Assembly (NCBI RefSeq): GCF_003116585.1
Contig: NZ_QEHM01000001.1
Location: forward strand, 186,001-250,000
DNA length: 64,000 nucleotides
DNA from: Albibacillus kandeliae
Lineage (GTDB): Bacteria; Pseudomonadota; Alphaproteobacteria; Rhodobacterales; Rhodobacteraceae
Direction: 5' to 3'
This document shows, one piece after another, positions 33,101 to 43,039 of this stretch (its first letter is position 1; each line of letters begins with the position of its first letter). The position numbers and the translations under genes were made by a program. A model generated the notes under the pieces. That model did not search any database and was not told the origin of the DNA. It saw nothing but the letters and a program-made list of their open reading frames with translations.

Positions 33101-33130
33101 GCCGCGGCCGACATGCGAGTTGGTCGCGGC
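33101..33130 (+). terminator. Hairpin downstream of the decarboxylase gene
   Basis: GCCGCGGCCGAC (33101-33112) pairs with GTTGGTCGCGGC (33119-33130) with two wobble positions. No T run follows, so it is a weak candidate terminator or 3' stabiliser. Confidence 0.35.
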
Positions 33131-33234
33131 AATGGAAGGGCGCTAATCCGTCAGAGCATTGCCGCGCGGGGTAGCTTGTTGCTGTGTTCTTCGGACAGGT
33201 GAGGGCTTCCCTGGCCCTCAGCTTCCCGTTGCAC

Positions 33235-35663
33235 TCAAAGCGACCTGAAGCCGTGCGGAACTGCAGAAACAGCGCTGGGCGTATTCGAGTTTGCGCTGGG
33301 ACCCGTCGGATTGGGCGGTGGCCTGTCGGCAATCGAGGCGAGAGTGCCGGGCGGCAGCATGTTGAAGTGCACAAGGACCAGTTGCACCCTTTCGGATCCG
33401 TCAATGTCGGTCGCCTGCGGTAGCAGCGAGTCGGCAGGGCGAAAGAGCACGGCCCCGTCCGTCTCGGACAGTTCGAGCGTGGCGTCGGGCACCGAGATGT
33501 CGTCGGCGAAAATGACCAGCGGAACGCTGGCCTGAGCGGAGCCCTGGTCGGTGACGATCTCCATTGCGGCCTCGAGCGTGCTCTCGGGGCTGGTGCTCGA
33601 ATAGTCCTGTGGCAGGATCAGCCGCACCCCGCGCAGGTCATAGCTGTCCGTCGCTGCATCGTAGGACAGCATGAATGTGCCGCCCGAGAAGCTGCCGACC
33701 GGGTTGCCCTCGGCATCGAGCGCAAGGGTGCCATCGGGCAGGCCGGGGAGGGTGAAGTCGAGCGAGAGCGGTACCTCGTCGGGATCCGTCACCACCGCGT
33801 CGACGTAGTCTGCCAGCAGCACCTCCAGCGCCGCGTCGGTTTCGTAGGCGACAACGGCGCCATCGACGTCGATATCCGGCTCCGGCGTGACCTGCAGGCC
33901 TTGCGCGATGGTGACATGCCCCTCGGGCGTCGTCACGCGGATCAGGTTCAGGATGCCGCCCGAGTAGTCGCCCGGCATCGTCACGGTCAGCGCCTCGGCC
34001 TCGGCAACGGTGCCGCGCCAGAGACCACCTCGATCATGCGGAGAGAGCGTCCCCCGTTGACCGTCGCTCCCTCGGGAAGCCCCGCCATGACGATCTCGAC
34101 CACCGCCGCAAAGCGTGGATCGGAGGGATCGGCGGTTTCCGAACCGTCGGCGTCGGTGATGGCGATGACGATGCCAAGGTCCGCAGTTACCCCGGCGGTG
34201 GAATTCGCCGCGCCGCCATCCTCGGCCACCGTCACCAGACGGGGCGCGGCAAGGTCGATGTCGGGCGAAAAGCCGATGTCGACCACCCGCGTCGCGATGG
34301 CGGTGCCGTCGGTCGCCGTGTCGACCGTGGGAGAGGAATCTTCGTCGGTCTGGACGCGGAGGGTGAGGGTCAGGGGCAGGGCGGTTCCGCTGGACAGGTC
34401 GCTGCGGTTCGCGGTCGAGAAATCGGCGGGAAGGGTCAGGGAAAGGGCATCGTAGGCCGCCGGAATGTCGCCAACCTCTGCCGCCCGCATGATGATGGTA
34501 AGGGTCATGGCCCCGGTCGCCGCATCGGTGGCAAGCGTTGCCTCGACGCCTGCGGGCAGGATCAGGCCGAGCTGGGCAAGGGTGATGCCCGCTGGCAGCC
34601 CCTCGACCGTCAGGCTGAGGCTTTCCATGCTCTCCGAACCGTCGAGGTCGGTCACCGTGGGCAGGAGCAGGTCCGCGGGCACCACGCGCGTCGGCGCATC
34701 GGTCTCGTCGGGCACCGTGTCGGGCAGGCTGTCGTCGATGTCGACATCGCCCTCGGCACGAATGGCAAAGGGGTAGCGGCGGGTCGCGGTGTCCTCGTAG
34801 ACCGTCGCGACCGTGATGGTCAGGCCCAGCGGTCCGGGCTCGGTGTCGTTGCGGCTCTGGGTCGAGAAGTCGGTCGGGAATACCAGCGTCAGGTCCCGAA
34901 ACTCGGCATAGGTCCCGCTGAAGTTGAGGGTGAGGCTGCCGTCTCCTGCGCCGGTCAACGCGCCCGCACTGACGAGGATACCGGAGGGCAGGCCGGTCAT
35001 CTCGATCTCGATGGTCTCGACGAATTCCGAGGCCCGCAGCGGGCCGACCCCGACCGAGATCATTGTCGAGGGTTTGAACTCGATCCGCGCGTCCGTCTCG
35101 ACCCGCAGCGGCAGGCCGGTCAACCGAATGTCGATCCATCCCGGCGGCACCCCGCCATCGGCCCCGAAGTAGGGCTCCCGGTCGCGTTCGGGCCAAGCGT
35201 ATTCGGTGGGCGGGAGAAGCGGGTTCAGCGGCAGGCCGACCAGCGGATCGCCCGGCAACACCCGCACCTGATCTCCGGAGCCCGGTGCACTGCTTCCGGG
35301 ATTCAGGATGAAATTCACCGGGATCCTGTCGATATCGGCGAGGGTCGACCATTCTCCCTCCGGCTCGGCGGTCTCCAGCAGACGCGCAACAGGGATCGGC
35401 GCGCCGTCCCAGACCAGAAGGAACCCGCCCGCCGTGGCGTCCTCGATCATGAGGACGGTGCCATCCGGCTGCAGGAACAGGAGGTCGCCGTCCAGCAGGA
35501 AGGGGCGTTCGATGCTGCTGCCCGGGGGCAAGATCAGCGCGGCGAGGTCGGCCGGCTCGAACCGGCGGACCGGAACCCCCGCATCCCCAAGCGCCGCCCG
35601 CAACGCCTCGCGGCTGGTGGAGCCCGGAAAACTCGTTTGAAGAGGGGTGTTGTCACTTGCCAT
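33235..35663 (-). pseudogene. Frameshifted, probably truncated large adhesin/RTX-like surface protein gene
   Basis: Two overlapping frames make one product. The first runs from ATG 35663 (MASDNTPLQTSFPG, good GGAAGGAG site) to a stop near 33987. The coding sense then continues in the +1 frame from about 34028 (RGTVAEAEALTVTMPG) to 33235. One missing base near 34025-34030 restores continuity. The N-terminal part has FLLDGDLLFLQPDGTVLMIE, as in N-terminal regions of giant adhesins. It is followed by repeated beta-rich units with TDxDGSE, LxLPADFST and ADLLLP motifs (TVTDLDGSESMESLSL, ITDADGSETA, ATDIDGSERVQLVL), resembling cadherin/Ca-binding modules. The C-terminal end is abrupt, without RTX nonapeptides or a secretion signal. 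A sequencing error could explain the frameshift but not the missing end. Confidence 0.7.
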
Positions 35664-36462
35664 CGTGCAGACTCCTTCCCGGGTCACGCTAGATTGCGTT
35701 TCGGCTCGTGTCATCCTTTGTGTTGTGTGAGGGGAGTGCGGCTCGCCCTTTGATTGAGTGATGTCAGGGCTTGGCCCGGCCTGGGGCGACCGGCACTTGG
35801 CTGGCAGATGGGGGAGAGAAGGACAATTTACTGGCGGTGACCGTCAGATGGACAGCGCCATTGCCCGTCGCACCTTGGCCTTGCAGTCCTTCGATAAACC
35901 GTTCCTACGCTAAGAGATCGCCAGTTTACGGTGCTATCCCGAGACGCCAATGTCGCAGGAGCGACCCAACGCGCTCAATTTGAGTTGAGAGGCAAAGTAG
36001 GCACGCGAGCCCTGTTGGTGCTGCAACAGATTAAGACGTTGACACTGCGATCTAGCACAACGCAGGCACCGCAGAACCGAGAAAGCACACACGAAACGTT
36101 AGGAAACTGGCTTAGACTATCGCGAATAGTGTTCGCGCGCCTTCTCCGCATCATCTTTCTCCTCGTATGGAGAATAGGCTAACCTCAAAACGCGGATTCC
36201 TCAGGGGAGCAGGTCACCCAAATCCTCCTTAAATCACAACCTCAAATCTGTGCCATTTGTGTTGACGGCGGACAACTCAGCATGCGCGCTTTGAGCTCCC
36301 ACTTACTAACTAAGATCTTAAACACTTTCCGGAACAACATTCGCGCACACTTATTGATCTCGATTTCCATTTGGCTTCCATACCTCCACTCCGGTCATAC
36401 CTCAAGAACCGGCGTTCTCGGCAAAATAACTTGGAAGATTCCTGCTGGAATTCAATGAAGTC
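35664..36462. other. AT-rich gap between the pseudogene and the Imm11-like gene
   Basis: About 800 bp with visibly lower GC than the rest of the window and no convincing gene. It contains a possible IS3-type end (36204-36216). Otherwise I recognise nothing in it. The composition and neighbours point to acquired and decayed DNA. Confidence 0.6.
36204..36216 (-). mobile_element. Possible IS3-family terminal remnant
   Basis: GGGGAGCAGGTCA (36204-36216), read on the minus strand as TGACCTGCTCCCC, resembles the terminal bases of IS3/IS407-group elements as remembered. A GGAGAAAGATG follows about 70 bp further in, where orfA would start, but no transposase reading frame survives. This may be chance. 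Confidence 0.25.
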
Positions 36463-37059
36463 TCAATAGTTGCAGTCCTCAAGCCGTCTAAAGTACTCTC
36501 TCGCAAGATCGAACTGGAGCAACTTCGCCCTGACTGTGTCCGAGACGACGAAGATGCGGGACTGTTTATCTCTGCCGAGAGACATCCCCATTAGGCAGTT
36601 GGGGCAAGAAACCAGGCTTTCCCACTTAAAGAAAGTCTTCAGCGGAGCGAACCATTCAACCGATGACTTGTCCAAGTCTACACAGTCTACTGAAACCAAA
36701 GGTCTTACGAAAAAGTAACGGCCAGTAAGCTCCCCATCCAAGCACGCAACAGTTACGGGAAACAACTGGTACTCAGCGACGCCTAGAACTGACTTCAGTA
36801 GTTTCGCAACTTCAAATGAAACTATCGGAGTGTTTGGAACGCCACGTAAGAAGTGATGGCCAGCGGTGTATTCGCTTGTATACTCGGAGGCCAAAACTAT
36901 GGCCTTTCTTTCGAGATCAAAGCGCGTTTCAACCCTAGAGATTTCCCCTGAAGGAAGAGTAGAACCTCGAAAGTCATATATGACCGAAACTCCACGCTCT
37001 TCTGCCCAAGGGAACCAAGCCCACGGGAACTGATCACTTGCTTTCGCTGCTGTCTTCAT
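36463..37059 (-). CDS. Imm11-like (DUF1629) immunity protein, orphan
   Basis: A 198-residue acidic-aromatic protein. The middle and end resemble the Imm11 family: VSFEVAKLLKSVLGVAEYQL with FPVTVACLDGELTGRYF, LVSVDCVDLDKSSVEWF, and the closing RIFVVSDTVRAKLLQ. Imm11 proteins usually neutralise toxins delivered by polymorphic toxin or contact-dependent systems. Codon use is AT-richer than in neighbours. No toxin gene lies upstream; the next feature is an integrase remnant, while a broken adhesin-like gene lies downstream. It appears to be an orphan immunity gene on an acquired segment. Confidence 0.65.
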   Translation of the reverse strand: MKTAAKASDQFPWAWFPWAEERGVSVIYDFRGSTLPSGEISRVETRFDLERKAIVLASEYTSEYTAGHHFLRGVPNTPIVSFEVAKLLKSVLGVAEYQLFPVTVACLDGELTGRYFFVRPLVSVDCVDLDKSSVEWFAPLKTFFKWESLVSCPNCLMGMSLGRDKQSRIFVVSDTVRAKLLQFDLAREYFRRLEDCNY

Positions 37060-37061
37060 AG

Positions 37062-37655
37062 CTACTCTCCCGAAGTGTCGACATCGTCAGTATCAGTGTC
37101 GACGCCATCTCCCACACTGTCCGATACCGCACCAAGTGGTGGCTCTCGTCTACTAGCATTGTTCAGCACGGTCGCTTCAGTCTCGAGTTTTGCCTTAGCC
37201 TGCGTCCAGCCTACCTGATCAAGCTATCGCCCGCTCATGTAGAGGAAACCCCGCGTGGAAGTCGCCTTCGGGTTAGGACGAACAAGCGCAAACGTTTGGC
37301 CCATATTCCAATAACTCCGGCGCTGGCCGAAGTGATCGACAATATGCCCGTTGGACGATTGTTAATCCTCACAAATGCGAGCGGCAATTGGCTGACGCCT
37401 CACCGCGCTTCTGAAGCGGTCCGCCAGTGGCGGGACAAGGCTCGGCTATCTGATGAGTTTCGTTTGTACGACGCTCGCGGCACAGCCGCGACGCGACTTC
37501 TTAACGCCGGACTGGAGCTCGCGCATATGGCCAAACACATGGGATGGTCGGTTCTTTATGCGGCTAACGTAATTAAGCATTATGCCCGAGTCTCGGCTGA
37601 TGAAACTGACGCAGTTCTCGTCAAACTGGCTCAGGCGCGACGGGGGGTAGCATGA
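37062..37655 (+). pseudogene. Tyrosine recombinase (phage/island integrase) C-terminal remnant
   Basis: The frame is open from the stop at 37059-37061 to 37655. Integrase-like sequence is clear from about 37195: LEFCLSLRPAYLIKLSPAHV, NKRKRLAHIPITPALAEVID, then the catalytic-box region FRLYDARGTAATRLLNAGLE and the Tyr in VIKHYARVSADET. There is no N-terminal arm-binding domain, no good start (a TTG at 37296 is the only internal candidate) and the first catalytic Arg region is degraded. It ends about 75 bp from the tRNA-Cys 3' end, the usual place for an island integrase. It probably inserted the AT-rich segment to its left. Confidence 0.7.
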
Positions 37656-37731
37656 ACATAGTTATCTAAACGGCCCTGTAAACGACGGGGCGCGCGTACT
37701 ACCGAAGGCTTCGCAAGTTGTTGATATTAAA

Positions 37732-37805
37732 TGGAGGCGAGTACCGGAATCGAACCGGTCTACACGGATTTGCAATCCGCTGCGTAACCTCTCCGCCAAC
37801 TCGCC
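37732..37805 (-). tRNA. tRNA-Cys (GCA)
   Basis: Read on the minus strand, the acceptor arms GGCGAGT and ACTCGCC pair perfectly, and the 3' end TCCA encodes discriminator plus CCA. The anticodon loop TTGCAAA gives anticodon GCA. The T arm CCGG-TTCGATT-CCGG is intact. The 3' end faces the integrase remnant and is a likely attachment site. Confidence 0.95.
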
Positions 37806-37945
37806 GCCTGAGGTGTGGGATGCCGATTATCTGATCTGTCGCCGCGTCGCAAGCCTTCGCGTTAGGGAAATCGCACTCGGGGCGTTGCCGGGGGGGCAGG
37901 GATGTGGCACAACCGCGCGCAAAGGCAGACCAAGTGAGTGCTAAC

Positions 37946-38599
37946 ATGACAGATTTTGCCACTCGACGCCGGATGATGGTCGACACCCAGGTGCGCCCTT
38001 CGGATGTGACGAAGTTCCCGATAATCGAAGCCATGCTGGCGGTCCCGCGCGAAAACTTCGTGCCGGACGCCCGACGCGATACCGCCTATTCGGACGACAA
38101 CGTGCCGCTGGCACCGCATCGTGTGCTTTTTGAGCCGCGCACGCTGGCCAAAATCCTCGACCTGCTCGATGTGAAGGGCGACGAGCTCGTAATGCATGTA
38201 GGCTGTGGCTACGGCTATTCCTCGGCGGTCGTCGCGCGCATGGCGCAGGCGGTCGTTGCGCTTGAAGAGGACGAGGCAATGGCGGCAGAGGCGCAGACCC
38301 TGCTGTCGGACGTCGGCGCGGACAATGTCATCCTGCACGAAGGGTCTCTGGCCCAGGGGGCGGCAGAACACGGGCCTTATGATGTCATTCTCGTCGAAGG
38401 CGGGGTCGAAGACCTCCCGGCGGCGCTCGAGGAACAGCTGAAGGACGGCGGGCGCATCGCGTGCCTGTTCGTCGAAGGCGCGCTGGGGGCGGTCCGGATC
38501 GGTTACAAGTCCGGCGGGGCCGTGTCCTGGCGTTTCGGATTCAATGCCGGGGCTCCGGTTCTTCCGGGCTTCGAGCGCAAGGCGGTTTTCGCCCTCTGA
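37946..38599 (+). CDS. pcm: Protein-L-isoaspartate O-methyltransferase family protein
   Basis: A 217-residue SAM-dependent methyltransferase starting [20 protein letters not shown]. The SAM-binding motif I is [20 protein letters not shown] (about residues 74-93), and [15 protein letters not shown] occupies the motif II region. In the classical enzyme the motif I region reads GSGSGY; here it is GCGYGY, common in alphaproteobacterial members of uncertain activity. It lies upstream of tolC, the usual alphaproteobacterial order. Confidence 0.85.
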   Translation: MTDFATRRRMMVDTQVRPSDVTKFPIIEAMLAVPRENFVPDARRDTAYSDDNVPLAPHRVLFEPRTLAKILDLLDVKGDELVMHVGCGYGYSSAVVARMAQAVVALEEDEAMAAEAQTLLSDVGADNVILHEGSLAQGAAEHGPYDVILVEGGVEDLPAALEEQLKDGGRIACLFVEGALGAVRIGYKSGGAVSWRFGFNAGAPVLPGFERKAVFAL

Positions 38600-38687
38600 C
38601 ACGCAGGGCGCATATCGGAACCGGGCTCGGCTCGGATGGACTATCAGGCAAGCCGGACAGTAAGGATCGGCAACCGGAGGCAAGGCA

Positions 38688-40112
38688 ATGCTGAGAGCAG
38701 GTTCTCGTGAAATGTTGAAACGTGCGGTGTCCGCCGTCGCGGTTGCCGCGATGGTGGGGCTCGGGGCAGGGGCTGCGCAGGCGGACAACCTGGCCGATGC
38801 CATGGTGGGCGCCTACAAGACCAGCGGTCTTCTGGACCAGAACCGCGCCCTGTTGCGGGCGGCGGATGAAGACGTGGCCATCGCCGTGTCGGGGCTGCGC
38901 CCCGTCGTCGATTTCATCCTTCAGGCCGAGCGCGATCTGACCCGGACCGGGAACAACAGCATCCGCAACGGTACTATTGGAACCTCGACCGCCACGGCGG
39001 CCGTCACCATGGATTGGCTGCTCTATAACAACGGTGCGACCAAGCTCTCCGTCGAGGCGGCGAAGGAAACCGTTCTGGCGACCCGCCAGCAGCTCGTGCA
39101 GGTGGAACAGCAGGTGCTTCTGCGTGCCGCCGCGGCCTATTTCGGCTGGCTGCTCCAGCAGGACAACGTGAACCTGCGCCTGAACAACCTCAAGCTTCTG
39201 CAGGAAGAACTGCGCGCCGCGCAGGACCGGTTCGACGTGGGCGAAGTCACCCGCACCGACGTCGCGCTGGCCGAGTCGCAGGTGGCTGCGGCCCGCAGCA
39301 GCCTCGCCGCGGCAAGCGGTGCGCTGGTGAGTGCGCAGGCCGAGTACCAGTCGGCGGTCGGCAATCTGCCGTCGAGCCTTGCTGGCCGTCCCAACCTTCC
39401 GGCCGCGCCGCGCTCGATCGACGACGCCGAGGCGGTTGCCCTGCGCAACCATCCCTCCTTGCTCGCCGCGCAGCACCAGGTGAAAGCCGCCGAACTGACC
39501 GTGCAGCAAGTCCGGGCCTCGCAGGGCTTTGCCCTCTCGACCGGCCTCACGCTCAGCCGCACGGACGCGCTGAACACCAGTGCCTATAGCGATGATGCCA
39601 CGCTCGACCTGACGCTCAGCAAGCGCCTCTATCAGGGCGGGGGCATGAACGCCCAGCTGCGCAAGACCATGGCCTCGCGTGATTCGACCCGGGGCAACCT
39701 GCTGACGGTCCAGCGGGACGTGATCCAGAACGTGAACGACGCCTTCGTGTCGCTGCAATCCGCCCAGGCCAGCCTGGCGGCCAGCGAAGAGCAGGTGCGC
39801 GCCGCGCAGGTCGCCTTCGACGGTATTCGCGAGGAAGCCACGCTCGGCGCCCGGACCACGCTTGACGTGCTCTCGGCCGAGCAGGAACTGCTCGACGCCC
39901 ATACCGCCGTGATCTCGGCCCGGACCGATCAGGAAATCGCGGCCTACAGCCTGCTGTCGTCGCAGGGTCTGCTGACCGCCGAACGCCTGAAACTGGGCGT
40001 CGAGATCTACGACCCGGCGCTTTACTACAACATGGCCAAGACCGCGCCGGCACAGATCAGCAAGCAGTCGAAGGATCTCGACCGTGTGCTGAAAGCGCTC
40101 GGCAAGAACTGA
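38688..40112 (+). CDS. tolC: TolC family outer membrane efflux protein
   Basis: A 474-residue outer-membrane channel protein. A signal peptide (about residues 8-32, VSAVAVAAMVGLGAGAAQA) precedes two repeats of long alpha-helical segments and beta strands, e.g. LRAAAAYFGWLLQQDNVNLR, DVGEVTRTDVALAESQVAAA and EATLGARTTLDVLSAEQELL, the hallmark of TolC repeats. GGAGG lies 7 bases upstream of the start. It serves tripartite drug or type I protein export. It sits between pcm and the PopZ-like gene. Confidence 0.93.
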   Translation: MLRAGSREMLKRAVSAVAVAAMVGLGAGAAQADNLADAMVGAYKTSGLLDQNRALLRAADEDVAIAVSGLRPVVDFILQAERDLTRTGNNSIRNGTIGTSTATAAVTMDWLLYNNGATKLSVEAAKETVLATRQQLVQVEQQVLLRAAAAYFGWLLQQDNVNLRLNNLKLLQEELRAAQDRFDVGEVTRTDVALAESQVAAARSSLAAASGALVSAQAEYQSAVGNLPSSLAGRPNLPAAPRSIDDAEAVALRNHPSLLAAQHQVKAAELTVQQVRASQGFALSTGLTLSRTDALNTSAYSDDATLDLTLSKRLYQGGGMNAQLRKTMASRDSTRGNLLTVQRDVIQNVNDAFVSLQSAQASLAASEEQVRAAQVAFDGIREEATLGARTTLDVLSAEQELLDAHTAVISARTDQEIAAYSLLSSQGLLTAERLKLGVEIYDPALYYNMAKTAPAQISKQSKDLDRVLKALGKN

Positions 40113-40184
40113 CATTTATCGCTATCGGTTGAGCGGTTTTCGGATTCCGGTTACAATTCGTGCCGAGGCAAGAGTGGTAAGAAG

Positions 40185-41363
40185 ATGTCTGATCCCGTGA
40201 CGAACGTGCAGATCGAGGATGTGCTGTCCTCGATCAGGCGGCTGGTGACCGAGGAAGGCCGGGGGCCGTCCGGTCGCAAGCCGATCCGGCTCGGCAAGGA
40301 GCCGGAGGCGGATGCCGCGCGGCAGGTTTCCAAGGATCAGCCCGCTGCACAGCCGGAACCGGCCAAGTCCTCCGGGCGTCTTGTGCTGACGCCGGCGTTG
40401 CGTGTCAGCGAGCCGGAGGCGGTGCCCGAGGCTCCGATGCAGATCGGCGCCAAGTTCGAGGACCTGCCTTCGCGCGGCTTGGAACGCGCGCTGGAGTTCC
40501 GCCACCTCAAGAGATCGACCGAATCGAAGGAGCCTGCCCCGGCGACGGAAGGCTCCGATGTTCCGTTCCGCTCCGAGCGGGCCGCCGCTGGCGACGCCAC
40601 CGAGGCACCCTGGCACGATCCGCGGGCGACGCTGCATGGCGCGGCGCGGCAGTTCAGCGCCGGTTATGATGGCGATTTCGATGCACCGCAGGCGGGCAGG
40701 GGTTCTGCCAAACCAACCGAGACCCCTGCATCGCCCTTTGCGCCCGACGAGTTCATACTTGCCAAGAGGCCGATGGTTCCCGAGGCAGCAACCAAGTCGG
40801 ATGCGGCCCTGACCGAAAAGATCAAGGCGCTGGAGGCGGCCATCGCGCAGCGCAAGGACCAGTGGGAACCGGACGGAACGCTGGGAGACGAATACGCGGC
40901 ACGCCCGTCCGCCTCTATGCCGTGGACCGAGCCGCAGGCAAAACCAGCCGTGACCGAGCCCGCCACCACCGAGAAGGCCGTCACCGAGAAGTCTGACACC
41001 GCGGACAAGAGCGGACAGGTCCGGCTTACGCCCGACGCCATCGAAGCCGAGGCGCGTGGGTCTGCCGAGGAGACGCTGAAGCTGCCCGAGGTGCCGCTGG
41101 CGGCGCAGGTCGAGGATGACCAGCCCGAGGAAGAACTCGACGTCGACATCGTGGCCGAGGCCATCGAGGAGGCCGCGGTCGAGGAAGTCGCTTCGCTGGC
41201 TGGCGATGACAGCTATATGGACGAGGAATCGCTGCGCGCGCTGGTGGCCGAGATCGTCCGGGAAGAGCTTCAGGGAGCACTGGGCGAGCGTATCACGCGC
41301 AACGTGCGCAAGCTGGTCCGCCGCGAAATTCACCGGGCGCTGACCTCTCGCGACCTCGGTTGA
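40185..41363 (+). CDS. PopZ-like (DUF2497-type) polar organising protein
   Basis: A 392-residue acidic, low-complexity protein. Only the ends look folded: an N-terminal helix VQIEDVLSSIRRLVTEEGR, close to the PopZ N-terminal 'EILASIRRIISE' helix, and a C-terminal helical block SLRALVAEIVREELQGALGE and RITRNVRKLVRREIHRAL. The 300-residue middle is Pro/Glu/Ala-rich and disordered. In Caulobacter and relatives the order pcm-tolC-popZ-valS is typical; here pcm-tolC-this gene is kept, while valS lies 13 kb away. Identity as a PopZ functional relative is inference from ends, composition and order. Confidence 0.6.
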   Translation: MSDPVTNVQIEDVLSSIRRLVTEEGRGPSGRKPIRLGKEPEADAARQVSKDQPAAQPEPAKSSGRLVLTPALRVSEPEAVPEAPMQIGAKFEDLPSRGLERALEFRHLKRSTESKEPAPATEGSDVPFRSERAAAGDATEAPWHDPRATLHGAARQFSAGYDGDFDAPQAGRGSAKPTETPASPFAPDEFILAKRPMVPEAATKSDAALTEKIKALEAAIAQRKDQWEPDGTLGDEYAARPSASMPWTEPQAKPAVTEPATTEKAVTEKSDTADKSGQVRLTPDAIEAEARGSAEETLKLPEVPLAAQVEDDQPEEELDVDIVAEAIEEAAVEEVASLAGDDSYMDEESLRALVAEIVREELQGALGERITRNVRKLVRREIHRALTSRDLG

Positions 41364-41395
41364 CGGGGCAGGGGCGAGACCGCCCCACCCAACCG

Positions 41396-42856
41396 TCAGG
41401 CCGTGGTGAAGGGCTCTCTCGCGAGTGCCAGCAGACCGTCCATATCCATGTAGGTTTCAAGGTGATCCGCCAGCGCCTCGAGCGTTGACTCGACCTGTTC
41501 CTCAAAGCGCGTCTCGGCGCGGTGACCGAGACGTTCGAGATAGCTGCGCCGGAACGCATCCGATCCGAACAGGCCATGCATGTAGCAGCCGAGCACGCGG
41601 CCATCGGCCGAGGCGGCGCCTTCGGTCCTGCCTTCGACGGACAGCCACGCACGGTCGCAGTCCGCCCCTTGCGTCTGGCCCATGTGGATCTCGTAGCCGG
41701 ATACCGGCTCGCCGCCGGGCAGGGCAGTGCCGTCGCGCAGAACCACCGTCTTGCGGCCCCCCATGACGGTGTGCACGTCCAGAAGGCCGAGCCCTTCGGC
41801 CTCTCCGGGCTTTCCATCGACGCCATCCGGGTCCGAGATGGTTTTGCCCAGCATCTGGTAGCCACCGCAGAGGCCGATCACGTGCCCGCCCCTCCGGACA
41901 TGGCCAAGGATGTCGATGTCCCACCCCTGCGCGCGTAGGTACGCGAGGTCGCCCAGGGTGGTCTTGCTGCCCGGGATCAGGACGAGGTCGGCATCCGCCG
42001 GGAGCGGCTTGCCTCCCGGAACGATCTCGACACTCACGGCGGGTTCGGCGGCCAGCGGGTCGAGGTCGTCGAAGTTCGCCATGCGGGGCAGTTGGGGCAC
42101 CACGACCTTGCAGGCCCCGCCCGGACGCGAGGCGATGTCGAGCATATCCTCGGCAGGCAGGCGCCACGCCTCGCCGAACCAGGGGATCACCCCGAGGCAG
42201 GGCCAGCCGGTCCGCTCGGCAATCGCGTCGCGCCCCGCATCAAAGAGGCTCCGGTCACCCCGGAAGCGGTTGACCGCAAAGGCCGCGATCTGGGCGGTGT
42301 CCTCCGGATCCAGCACGGTGTGCGTTCCGACCAGTTGGGCAATCACGCCGCCCCGGTCGATGTCGCCGACCAGCACGACGGGGACGTTGGCCGCGCGAGC
42401 AAAGCCCATGTTGGCAATGTCGCCATGCCGCAGGTTGATCTCGGCGGGGCTGCCGGCCCCCTCGATCAGGACAAGGTCGGCCCGTTCGCCAAGGCGCCGG
42501 AAGCTTTCGAGAACGCGCGGCATGAGCGCGGTCTTGTCGCGCTGATAGGCCTTCGCCTCGGCGTGGCCCAGCCGCTGGCCCTGCACGATGACCTGCGCGC
42601 CGGTGTCGGTCTCGGGCTTCAGCAGCACGGGGTTCATGTCGGTATGGGGCGCCAGCCCGGCCGCACGGGCCTGCAGCGCCTGCGCACGCCCGATCTCGCC
42701 GCCGTCCTCGGTGACCGCCGCGTTGTTCGACATGTTCTGCGGCTTGAACGGCGCGACCCGGATGCCGCGTCGCCTGCAGGCGCGGGCAAGCCCCGCGACG
42801 AGGAGCGACTTGCCGACATTGCTGCCGGTGCCCTGGATCATGATGGCGCGCGTCAT
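41396..42856 (-). CDS. cobQ: Cobyric acid synthase
   Basis: A 486-residue CobQ amidotransferase. The N-terminal dethiobiotin-synthetase-like domain begins [12 protein letters not shown]-like ([20 protein letters not shown]) with a P-loop, followed by [17 protein letters not shown] and the [12 protein letters not shown]-type segment [15 protein letters not shown]. The C-terminal glutaminase domain carries the nucleophile Cys in [16 protein letters not shown]. It amidates adenosylcobyrinic acid a,c-diamide in B12 synthesis. No other cob gene is in the window. Confidence 0.95.
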   Translation of the reverse strand: MTRAIMIQGTGSNVGKSLLVAGLARACRRRGIRVAPFKPQNMSNNAAVTEDGGEIGRAQALQARAAGLAPHTDMNPVLLKPETDTGAQVIVQGQRLGHAEAKAYQRDKTALMPRVLESFRRLGERADLVLIEGAGSPAEINLRHGDIANMGFARAANVPVVLVGDIDRGGVIAQLVGTHTVLDPEDTAQIAAFAVNRFRGDRSLFDAGRDAIAERTGWPCLGVIPWFGEAWRLPAEDMLDIASRPGGACKVVVPQLPRMANFDDLDPLAAEPAVSVEIVPGGKPLPADADLVLIPGSKTTLGDLAYLRAQGWDIDILGHVRRGGHVIGLCGGYQMLGKTISDPDGVDGKPGEAEGLGLLDVHTVMGGRKTVVLRDGTALPGGEPVSGYEIHMGQTQGADCDRAWLSVEGRTEGAASADGRVLGCYMHGLFGSDAFRRSYLERLGHRAETRFEEQVESTLEALADHLETYMDMDGLLALAREPFTTA

Positions 42857-42988
42857 TCAGCGATTCCCGTTTTCGCAGCAGGTTGAGCGGATTTCGCCCG
42901 GAACGGAAAGGCCGAACTGCCCATTGGGTTTCACCTGTGCAGGGATCGCCTGCTCGGGTCAGGGCTGCTCCGTGACGTCAGGTCACGA

Positions 42989-43018
42989 AAAAAGCGCGCC
43001 CTGAGAGACGCGCTTTTT
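42989..43018 (-). terminator. Rho-independent terminator of the small DUF gene
   Basis: AAAAAGCGCG (42989-42998) pairs with CGCGCTTTTT (43009-43018), loop CCCTGAGAGA. The A/T tails make it bidirectional; on the minus strand it closes the gene at 43040-43360. Confidence 0.8.
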
Positions 43019-43039
43019 CGCTGGAAACCAATGTTGGTA

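Noticed and set aside
33987-35352. The upstream 450 codons of the frame ending at 33235 as a separate protein
   Set aside because: Before about 34028 that frame is an Arg/Pro-rich shadow of the other frame; only its last part is coding.
37296-37655. A complete small integrase gene starting at TTG
   Set aside because: Integrase-like sequence continues upstream in the same frame and the N-terminal domain is missing, so it is a remnant.
42857-43039. Cobalamin riboswitch upstream of cobQ
   Set aside because: The region has GGTGAAA-like letters but no B12-box (GCCACTG) and no matching architecture.
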